NCBI GenBank assembly: GCA_033764095.1
Contig: JANRJF010000039.1
Span: 1 to 5,157, forward strand
Direction of reading: 5' to 3'
Length of the DNA stretch: 5,157 nucleotides
Source: JBDTMT01 sp033764095
GTDB taxonomy: Bacteria; Desulfobacterota; Binatia; HRBIN30; CADEER01
The notes beneath the pieces were generated by a model. It made no database searches, was not told where the DNA came from, and saw only the letters and a program-made list of their open reading frames with translations. The translations under genes and the position numbers were made by a program. This document shows, one piece after another, positions 1 to 5,157 of this stretch. How positions within the stretch are numbered: the stretch's first letter is position 1; each line of letters begins with the position of its first letter.

Positions 1-2672
1 TTGCTGCGAGCGCCGTGTGTGGCGGCGACGGCGGCGGCGATCTCGCCCCGGCTGCGGTGCAGCTCGGGCTCGCACCAGCGAGCGTCGGTGCGTTCGAGCA
101 GCACGAATCCCTCGTCCAGCATGGCGCGTGCCGCCTCGATCTGACCCAGCCGCAACAGCGCCACGGCAGCCTGGTGCGCGCTGAACGGAGCGTAGGTGTA
201 GTGGCTGTAGGATTCCAGGACCTTCCACCCCTCGCGGAACGCGACGAGTCCGTCGGCGTCACCGTCACGCAGGCGCAACCAGCCGTCGGCCATGCGCGCG
301 TAACCGATGATGCGCGGTGCCGCCAGACGCTCGCCGAGCTCGCGCATCGTGTCTGCGACATCGGAAACGATGGCGCGATCGTCGAGGATCTGGCCGATGC
401 GGAGCATGTTCGACGACGCGTAGACGATCGTCGGCGGATGTCCGGTCGCGGCGGAGCGGGCTTCGGCGTCGCGCATCATCGCGAGCCCGCGCTGCAGCTC
501 GCCCATCAGCACCAGGGTGAAGCCCAGATCGCTGGCGCAGGCGGTCGACGGCTCCAGCATGCCGCTGGCCCCGATCAGCGGCAGCGCCGCTCCAGCCTCC
601 AGGTCGGGAATCGCGGCAGCGAGGCGGCCGCGGCGATGCTGGACGAAGCCGGAGAGGCCGCGCGCCACGTCGACGAAGAACGCGCCCTCCTCCATCTCGG
701 CGGCGCGTTGCAGCGCGCGCCGGCAGGTATCCTCGGCACGGCCGAGGTCGGCTCGCGTGATGCAGAAGGCGATCAGCCCGAAGAGGGAGGTGAGGAGCGC
801 CGGCGTCGCCGCGCCGCTGCGCGACAGCGCATCGATGCGCGCGGCGATGCTCTCGAGCTCCGCCGCGCCGGGGCCGTCGGTGGCGTACAGGCTCGTGATC
901 AGCTCCGATTGCAGGCTCATCTCGCGCGCATCGCGCGCCGCGTCGGGCGGCAGGCGGCGCAGGAGCGCCAGCGCGTGCCGATATCCGGTCACCGCCTGCT
1001 CCAGGCTGAAACGCGCGCGCGCCAGCTCCGCGCCGCGGGCGTGGTAGGTGACGGCGCGCGCCAGATCGCCCCCGAGCTCGTAATGGAGGGCCAATCCGCC
1101 GCTGCTCTCGGCGGTCGCGTCGCCGAAGGCGTGCTCGAGATGCTGGGCGACGGCGCGATGCAGGCTCTGTCGCCGCGCAGCGGTGACGCGGCCGTGCAGC
1201 ACCTGCTGGTAGAGCGCGTGACGGAAGCCGTACTGGGCGCTGCTGCTGCCGTCCGGCCAGTGCACCGGCTCGAGCTCGTTCAGGAACTGCCCGGCACGCG
1301 CCATGGCGGTGCAGACGAGCTCGACGTCGGTCACCGCCCGATCGACGAGCGCCGCCAGCGTCTGGCTGGCGAAGTTGGCGCCGATGACGCTGGCGGCTTC
1401 CAGCAGCTCCAACGACGCCGGCGGCAGCGCCACCAGTCGGGCGTCGATCATGGCATACGTGCTCTCGGGCACCGCGTCGAGCTGCTGCAGGTCGACGCGA
1501 CACCGCCACACGCCGTCGACCCGCTCGAGCCAGCGCCGCTGCTCGAAGTCCTCGATCGCGTTGAGCAGGAACAGCGGGTTGCCGCCGGTCTGCGCGTGCA
1601 GCCGCTGCGCCAGCTCGGGTGGGAACGCGTGCGCCGCGAAGCGCGCCGCCAGCACCTCCGCCACGGGTTCGATCGCGAGTCCGTCGAGGGCGATCTCGAC
1701 GCAGTGTCGCTTGGCCGCCAGCTCGCGCGCGAGCCGGATGATCGGGTGCAGCGCCGCGATGGCGTCGACCGGCCGATAGCTGCCGATCACCAGGAGCTTC
1801 GCGGCCTCGCGCCGCAGGGCGAAGCCGGCCAGTGCCGCCACCGTCGCCGCATCACTCCAGTGCAGATCCTCGAGCACCAGAATGACGGTCCGGTCGCCGG
1901 CGAGGCTCTCCAGCGCCTGCTGCAGCTCGCGCACCATGCGGCCACCGGTGGACGAGGCGAGGGCGCGCTGCAGCTCGTCATGCTCGCCGCGCGAGATGGC
2001 GCCCGGCAGTTGCAGCAGCCAGGTCGGCGCATGCGTGCGCAGCACGTCGATCGCGTCGGGGGCGTCCCGCAGCAGCTGCTGCAGCGCCTCGAGCAGCGGC
2101 ATGTAGGGCTCCGCCGTGCCGTAGGCGTCGATGCACTGGCCGCGCGCGATCCGGCACGGGCGCAGCGCGGCCGAGGCGAGGAAGTGATCGATGAGCGCGG
2201 TCTTGCCGATCCCAGGCTCGCCGGTGACGAACACCAACTGGCGCCGGCCGGCGGCGGCGTGCGCGGCGGCGGCGGCGAGCTGGGCGAGCGCGCCTTCGCG
2301 GCCGAAGATCGGCGCGGCCGAGCGCTCGTCCGGTTGGACCATGCCGGCGCCGCCCGGCGCGTCGTCGGAGGCGAGTGTCCCGATCCATCGATACCCGCGG
2401 CCGTGGACCGTCTCGATGAAGCGCGGCTGGCGCGGCTCGTCGTCGAACGCGTCGCGCAACTGGCTGACGGCGACGCTCAGCACCGCGTCGACGACGTGCG
2501 CGTCCGGCCAGACGGCATCGAGCAACTCGTCCTTGGTGACGAGCATCTGCGGGCGCTCGACGAGGTGGACGAGAAGGCGAAACGCGTTGGCCGAGAGCTC
2601 GATGCGGCGCTCGTCACGCCAGAGGCACTGGTTCACCCGATCGAGGCGCGGCAGGGCCGACCAGCGAGCCAT
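1..2672 (-). CDS. Winged-helix / P-loop ATPase / TPR-type transcriptional regulator, C-terminus cut by window edge
   Basis: Probable cytoplasmic ATP-dependent transcription regulator; 890 codons are visible with no stop before the left edge. Residues 1-98 form an OmpR/PhoB-type winged helix, with VNQCLWR at 13-19, DELLDAVW at 48-55 and the wing motif GRGYRWIG at 91-98. An ATPase module starts near FGRE (123-126). It has a Walker A, GEPGIGKT (151-158, Lys157), a Walker B ending in LEDLHW (Glu268, Asp269), and GGNPLFL (363-369), typical of STAND-like 'predicted ATPase' proteins. FRHALY (483-488) opens an Ala/Leu/Arg-rich helical region that looks like degenerate TPRs and runs to the edge. The last visible stretch resembles the 'AELhRlrGE' segment that such proteins carry some way before their end, so a substantial C-terminal part is probably missing. 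The start is well fixed: tandem in-frame stops (TGA TAG, 2685-2690) lie four codons upstream and this is the only ATG after them. No good ribosome binding site precedes it. Such proteins usually bind DNA after ATP-dependent, ligand-driven oligomerisation; the ligand and target genes here are unknown. No cyclase or kinase domain is visible. Confidence 0.93.
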   Translation of the reverse strand, partial: MARWSALPRLDRVNQCLWRDERRIELSANAFRLLVHLVERPQMLVTKDELLDAVWPDAHVVDAVLSVAVSQLRDAFDDEPRQPRFIETVHGRGYRWIGTLASDDAPGGAGMVQPDERSAAPIFGREGALAQLAAAAAHAAAGRRQLVFVTGEPGIGKTALIDHFLASAALRPCRIARGQCIDAYGTAEPYMPLLEALQQLLRDAPDAIDVLRTHAPTWLLQLPGAISRGEHDELQRALASSTGGRMVRELQQALESLAGDRTVILVLEDLHWSDAATVAALAGFALRREAAKLLVIGSYRPVDAIAALHPIIRLARELAAKRHCVEIALDGLAIEPVAEVLAARFAAHAFPPELAQRLHAQTGGNPLFLLNAIEDFEQRRWLERVDGVWRCRVDLQQLDAVPESTYAMIDARLVALPPASLELLEAASVIGANFASQTLAALVDRAVTDVELVCTAMARAGQFLNELEPVHWPDGSSSAQYGFRHALYQQVLHGRVTAARRQSLHRAVAQHLEHAFGDATAESSGGLALHYELGGDLARAVTYHARGAELARARFSLEQAVTGYRHALALLRRLPPDAARDAREMSLQSELITSLYATDGPGAAELESIAARIDALSRSGAATPALLTSLFGLIAFCITRADLGRAEDTCRRALQRAAEMEEGAFFVDVARGLSGFVQHRRGRLAAAIPDLEAGAALPLIGASGMLEPSTACASDLGFTLVLMGELQRGLAMMRDAEARSAATGHPPTIVYASSNMLRIGQILDDRAIVSDVADTMRELGERLAAPRIIGYARMADGWLRLRDGDADGLVAFREGWKVLESYSHYTYAPFSAHQAAVALLRLGQIEAARAMLDEGFVLLERTDARWCEPELHRSRGEIAAAVAATHGARS

Positions 2673-2697
2673 GGAACGGTGGCGCTATCATGCAGCG

Positions 2698-2702
2698 CCT
2701 CC
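2698..2702 (-). promoter_or_regulatory. Shine-Dalgarno-like GGAGG facing an out-of-frame ATG (short ORF 2614-2691)
   Basis: GGAGG sits 6 nt before an ATG at 2689-2691, ideal ribosome-binding spacing. That ATG opens a 25-codon frame ending with TGA at 2614-2616, overlapping the first 19 codons of the regulator in another frame. The regulator's own ATG (2670-2672) is 25 nt from this GGAGG and has no closer ribosome binding site. The short peptide (MIAPPFHGSL...) resembles nothing I know. It may be a leader ORF that tunes translation of the regulator, or chance. Confidence 0.25.
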
Positions 2703-2705
2703 GCT

Positions 2706-2719
2706 GTCAGGACCCTGAC
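2706..2719. promoter_or_regulatory. Candidate operator: 14-bp perfect palindrome upstream of the regulator gene
   Basis: GTCAGG-AC-CCTGAC is a perfect 6-bp dyad with a 2-bp centre, 34-47 bp upstream of the regulator ATG. The loop is too small for an RNA hairpin, so if it means anything it is a protein-binding site on DNA. It overlaps a -35-like CTGACA (2705-2710), as an operator could. OmpR/PhoB-type winged helices more often bind direct repeats, so autoregulation by the adjacent protein is only a guess. Confidence 0.3.
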
Positions 2720-2751
2720 CACGCACGCGCGCCATCGGAGCGACTGCGCTG

Positions 2752-2770
2752 GGCGGCGCTCCGCGCCGCC
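2752..2770. repeat. 8-bp perfect inverted repeat (GC hairpin) in the spacer
   Basis: GGCGGCGC and GCGCCGCC are separated by 3 nt. No U-tract follows in either direction, so this is not a typical intrinsic terminator. It lies 80-98 bp upstream of the regulator ATG and could be a leader hairpin if transcription starts further upstream, or simply a product of high GC content. Confidence 0.35.
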
Positions 2771-2818
2771 TGCGTGGTGCGGCAAACAACCCGGCGCGCA
2801 TGCCGCCGGCGACGAAAT

Positions 2819-2839
2819 CGCCGCGCCGGCGGCGCGGCG
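2819..2839 (-). terminator. Candidate intrinsic terminator after the pentapeptide-repeat gene
   Basis: A perfect 9-bp, all-GC inverted repeat (CGCCGCGCC / GGCGCGGCG) with a 3-nt loop lies 22 nt past the TGA of the pentapeptide gene. On the minus-strand transcript the stem is followed by AUUUCGUC, so the U-tract is short and weak. Position and stem strength favour a terminator, but GC-rich DNA throws up such hairpins by chance and the poor U-run lowers confidence. It may attenuate rather than stop transcription into the regulator gene. Confidence 0.4.
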
Positions 2840-2861
2840 GACCGCCCGCCAGACGCGAGCG

Positions 2862-5157
2862 TCATCGCGGCGTGCGCGTCGGCGTCGGCGTGAGGCAGTT
2901 GTCGAATCGCGGCCCTCGCGGCACGCACTCGGGAACCGGCGGGAAGGGGCCGCGGTCGACCGGCTTCAGCTTCGCGGTGAGACAGGCGGCCAGGTCGTTG
3001 CTCGGACAGCACGGCCCGAGCGATCCGTTGGGGCAGCGCACGGTCGGATCGGTCGCCAGCTGTCCGAGCCTGGTGGCCTCGTAGCGAATGGTGAATGGCG
3101 TCCCGTCCTGCTCCGTGAACGACCAGGTGCCGGGGGCGGCGGCGATGGCGGAGTTGTTCAGCACCGCGCCGGTGACGCCGAGGGCACTCGAGAAATCGGC
3201 GCCCTGCAGGTACGCGTCGTCGAGCTTGGTGTTGGTCAGCGTGGCGCCGTTGAACACGCTGTTGACCAGCTGGGCGCCGTCGAACACGGCGTTGTTGAGC
3301 GTGCCGCTGAAATGCGCGCCGGAGCAGATCGCCTTGCTGAGGTTGGCGGAATCCAGCCGGGTGCGAACCAGCAGGGTGCGCTGCGTATCGCCGTACAGGT
3401 GCGCGCCGGCGAGGTTGACGGAGCGGAGGTCGGCGTCGGTGAGATCGATGTCGGTCATGAAGGCGCCGCGCAGCGAGGCAGCCGCCGCCTCCGATCCCGG
3501 CTGCACGCCAAGTTCGGCGCCGCGCAACTTGGCCCCGCGCAGGTTGGCGAAGTTCAGGTTGGCACCGACCGCCTTGAGGCGGTTGAGGGTAGCGCCTTCG
3601 AAGTCGGCCTCGAACAACTCGGTCCGGCTCAGATCCACGCCGCTCAGGTCGGCGCCCTTGAACAACGCGTAGCGGGCCGGGAACTTGTGCCCCGCCAGGT
3701 TGACGCCGCGCGTCCCGTCGCTGAGCGTGGCCCCGGTCAGACGCGGCGGTACGGAGAGCATCGCCTTCGAGAAGTCGCTGCGGGAGAGATCGAATCCGGC
3801 GAAGTCCACGCCGGTGAGGTTGGCGCCGGTGAGATCGAGGTCGTTGAAGGTGGCCGGCACCATGCCGGTGAGCACCGCGTCGGTCAGGTCAACGCCGCGC
3901 CACCGCACCCCGGCCACCTTCGCACCCGGCAGCTTGGCACCGGACAGGTTGGCGCCGTTCAGCGCCGCGCCGGTCAGAGTCGCGCCCGACAGATCGGCTC
4001 CGGCCAACGTCGAGGGCTGCCGCGGGCAGCCTTCGATCTGATCGTCGAGCTCGACCAGATCGAGCATGGCACCGGACAGATCGGCGCCGGACAGATCCGC
4101 GCTCGACATGTCGGCGCGCCGCGATTCGGTGGGGCGCAGGTCGACCTGCTTCATCGTCGTCTTTCTTCCCGAGGTGGGTTCGACGCCGAAGCTGCAGTGC
4201 GCGAGATTGTTGCCGACCGTGCGAAAGGTGGGCTCGACGGTGTTGTTCATGTTCCAGAAGTAGTCGTCGAACACGGCGCCCGTCAGGTCGGCGCCGCGGA
4301 ACGAGCAGGCGTCGGCGCGGGCGCGCGACGCGGCGGCGCACTTGGCCGGCGTCGTCAGGACCATGAAGCTGAAGTGCGCTCGCTGCAGGCTGGCATTGCT
4401 GAAGTCGGGGCGCAGCTGCGTCGGCGGATCGCTCGGGTCGTTGGTTTCCCACAGCGTGTCGTCGAGGGTGGCGCCGCGGAAGATGGCGAAGAACGGCAGC
4501 GCCTGCTGAAAATTGCCGAGCCGCTCGATGTAGAACGAGAAGCGCACCCCGGACGCCTTGGCGCCGCTGAAATCGGCGTCGAAGTGGTCGGTGAGGTTGC
4601 CGCCGTCGGCGTAGACGTCGCCGGTGCGCGGGTACAGGTCGGTCATCGTGCCGCCGATGAGGGTGGCCCCGCGCAGCGTCGTGCGCAGAAACTTCGCTGC
4701 GGTGAAATTCGCCGCCGTGAGATTGGCGCCGTCGAAGTGCTGGTCGGTCAGATCCGCTCTGGCGAAGTTGCAGCGCACGCAGTCGCGGCCGGCGGTGAGG
4801 CTCATGCTGCGCGGCGGAGTGGCAGCCTGACTGGACGACTGCTCCGCCGCTTCGTCCGGCGACGGTCCCGCCTCCGCATCGTCGTTCGCGCTTTCATCCG
4901 GGCGCAGGAAGATCGTCGACGTCTCCGCCGCCGGATCGCCCGCGAACGCATGTGTGAGCCGCAGGGCGTACACCCCCGGCGCGACCACGGTGCTGGCCGG
5001 CCCCTCGCCCGCGTTCACGGACAACACGACCGACCCGGGCGAGTCACGCAGGACCAGTTGGCCGATCTCGGGCGCCGAACCGTCGATGCTCAGGGTCAGC
5101 AGCGTTTCGTCATCGAAGACGTACGGTAGGCAGTCGACGCCGTCCTCCGCCCCACAG
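2862..5157 (-). CDS. Large pentapeptide-repeat (right-handed beta-helix) protein, N-terminus cut by window edge
   Basis: Visible residues are numbered from the first whole codon (5154-5156); 764 precede the TGA at 2862-2864. Residues 1-86 alternate hydrophobic and polar residues like a small beta-sandwich. Residues 87-118 are an acidic Ser/Ala/Pro linker. CVRC (126-129) directly precedes the repeats. Residues 130-672 are dominated by A(D/N)LxG-type pentapeptides (e.g. SSADLSGADLSGA near 352), which fold as a four-sided beta-helix. Insertions of 14-50 residues break the helix between about 172 and 379; the rest is more regular. The tail (678-764) begins WSFTEQDG, has six cysteines and ends TPTPTRTPR. 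A GTG at 5025-5027 could start the frame, but protein-like sequence continues 43 codons upstream to the edge, so the true start lies outside. The Cys-rich tail and Thr-Pro end suggest export, but no signal peptide can be seen. Small pentapeptide proteins such as Qnr/MfpA inhibit gyrase by DNA mimicry; this much larger multidomain protein gives no reason to assume that role. Function is unknown. Confidence 0.92.
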   Translation of the reverse strand, partial: CGAEDGVDCLPYVFDDETLLTLSIDGSAPEIGQLVLRDSPGSVVLSVNAGEGPASTVVAPGVYALRLTHAFAGDPAAETSTIFLRPDESANDDAEAGPSPDEAAEQSSSQAATPPRSMSLTAGRDCVRCNFARADLTDQHFDGANLTAANFTAAKFLRTTLRGATLIGGTMTDLYPRTGDVYADGGNLTDHFDADFSGAKASGVRFSFYIERLGNFQQALPFFAIFRGATLDDTLWETNDPSDPPTQLRPDFSNASLQRAHFSFMVLTTPAKCAAASRARADACSFRGADLTGAVFDDYFWNMNNTVEPTFRTVGNNLAHCSFGVEPTSGRKTTMKQVDLRPTESRRADMSSADLSGADLSGAMLDLVELDDQIEGCPRQPSTLAGADLSGATLTGAALNGANLSGAKLPGAKVAGVRWRGVDLTDAVLTGMVPATFNDLDLTGANLTGVDFAGFDLSRSDFSKAMLSVPPRLTGATLSDGTRGVNLAGHKFPARYALFKGADLSGVDLSRTELFEADFEGATLNRLKAVGANLNFANLRGAKLRGAELGVQPGSEAAAASLRGAFMTDIDLTDADLRSVNLAGAHLYGDTQRTLLVRTRLDSANLSKAICSGAHFSGTLNNAVFDGAQLVNSVFNGATLTNTKLDDAYLQGADFSSALGVTGAVLNNSAIAAAPGTWSFTEQDGTPFTIRYEATRLGQLATDPTVRCPNGSLGPCCPSNDLAACLTAKLKPVDRGPFPPVPECVPRGPRFDNCLTPTPTRTPR
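3909..4010 (-). repeat. 15-bp-period tandem block coding regular pentapeptides
   Basis: On the minus strand this block encodes an unbroken run of pentapeptides (TLAGADLSG, ATLTG, AALNG, ANLSG, AKLPG, AKVAG). The DNA shows a loose 15-bp period, e.g. repeated variants of GGCGCCG.TCAG on the plus strand. Units differ at third codon positions and at the variable residues, so it is an old, selected protein repeat and not a recent slippage product. Confidence 0.75.
4069..4113 (-). repeat. Three tandem 15-bp units coding MSSADLSGADLSGA
   Basis: Three consecutive 15-bp units (4069-4083, 4084-4098, 4099-4113) occur here. The first two are nearly identical (GCACCGGACAGATCG and GCGCCGGACAGATCC); the third is more diverged. 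This is the most DNA-similar pair seen in the helix and may reflect a recent single-unit duplication. It restarts the regular helix after the insertion-rich section. Confidence 0.7.
4242..4541 (-). repeat. Imperfect internal duplication of an aromatic-rich insertion unit
   Basis: Two segments of the pentapeptide protein share the order FSF, a variable loop, FRGA, DDxxW, then Asn: residues 206-240 (4437-4541) and residues 262-305 (4242-4373). In the first, FRGA is followed by TL and DDTLW; in the second by DLTGAVF and DDYFW. The second is exactly five residues longer there, the size of one pentapeptide. The loops between FSF and FRGA are unrelated (17 versus 21 residues). The similarity was found by eye. 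Confidence 0.55.

Larger units (their letters stand above)
2673..2861. other. Intergenic spacer between the two minus-strand genes
   Basis: This is the only non-coding stretch in the window. Read on the minus strand it holds, in order: a 9-bp hairpin after the upstream stop, a 6-bp inverted repeat with a 7-nt spacer (2791-2796 and 2804-2809), an 8-bp hairpin (2752-2770), a 14-bp palindrome (2706-2719), and a purine-rich Shine-Dalgarno-like GGAGG (2698-2702). I see no tRNA, insertion-sequence end or convincing sigma-70 promoter. A CTGACA hexamer (2705-2710) resembles a -35 box, but the best -10-like hexamer at a plausible distance, GATAGC (2684-2689, 15-bp spacing), is poor. Confidence 0.8.

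Noticed and set aside
265..1509. A 414-codon minus-strand open frame.
   Set aside because: It lies wholly inside the regulator gene in another frame. Its translation is an Arg/Ala-rich low-complexity shadow, whereas the true frame gives clear family motifs such as FRHALY and GGNPLFL.
4069..4113. Tandem 15-bp units considered as a CRISPR-like or mobile-element repeat.
   Set aside because: The units are contiguous without spacers, stay in the protein reading frame and encode canonical pentapeptides.
3889..4452. A 187-codon minus-strand open frame, and plus-strand frames such as 3088-3672 and 3685-4041.
   Set aside because: They are out-of-frame or antisense readings of the pentapeptide repeats. 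Their apparent repetitiveness comes from the 15-bp period of the real gene.
5025..5027. GTG as the start of the pentapeptide-repeat gene.
   Set aside because: Protein-like, strand-patterned sequence continues in frame for 43 codons to the window edge without a stop, and no ribosome binding site is evident before the GTG. The true start is more likely outside the window.
15..5129. A 1704-codon open frame on the plus strand spanning both genes and the spacer.
   Set aside because: It is codon-aligned antisense to both real genes, which share the same frame. It stays open because the genes avoid TTA, CTA and TCA codons, as expected at high GC. Its product is Arg/Ala/Gly/Gln-rich, has no recognisable domain, and its 'VGxxQVG'-like repeats are the mirror of the pentapeptide units.
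2862..5157. Assignment as a Qnr/MfpA-like gyrase-protecting pentapeptide protein.
   Set aside because: Those proteins are about 180-230 residues of regular helix. This one is over 760 residues with insertions, extra domains and a Cys-rich tail, so the shared repeat does not support the same role.

Overview
The window is GC-rich, coding-dense bacterial DNA. It holds two long genes, both on the minus strand and both cut by the window edges. GC-rich codon use and the protein families fit an uncultured or soil-type high-GC bacterium, perhaps a deltaproteobacterium-like, Binatota-like or myxobacterial lineage. This is inference: no rRNA or other marker gene is present.

Right part (2862-5157, minus): the last 764 codons of a large pentapeptide-repeat protein whose N-terminus lies outside the window. 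From the visible N-terminus it has a beta-rich segment, an acidic Ser/Pro linker, a CxxC motif, a right-handed beta-helix of several hundred residues, and a Cys-rich tail ending in Thr-Pro repeats. The first half of the helix carries large insertions, two of which look like copies of one unit. The second half is regular.

Middle (2673-2861): a 189-bp spacer. It contains a strong GC hairpin 22 nt after the pentapeptide gene's stop codon (terminator candidate), further inverted repeats, a perfect palindrome near the downstream gene's start, and a Shine-Dalgarno-like site that faces an out-of-frame ATG.

Left part (1-2672, minus): the first 890 codons of a large signalling regulator. It has an OmpR/PhoB-type winged-helix DNA-binding domain, a P-loop ATPase module of the STAND/'predicted ATPase' type, and a helical TPR-like region. 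The C-terminus runs off the left edge.

The two genes are co-oriented, with the regulator downstream. The hairpin and spacer suggest they are at least partly separate transcription units. The sequence gives no direct proof of a functional link. I see no RNA genes, mobile elements, CRISPR arrays or tRNAs.
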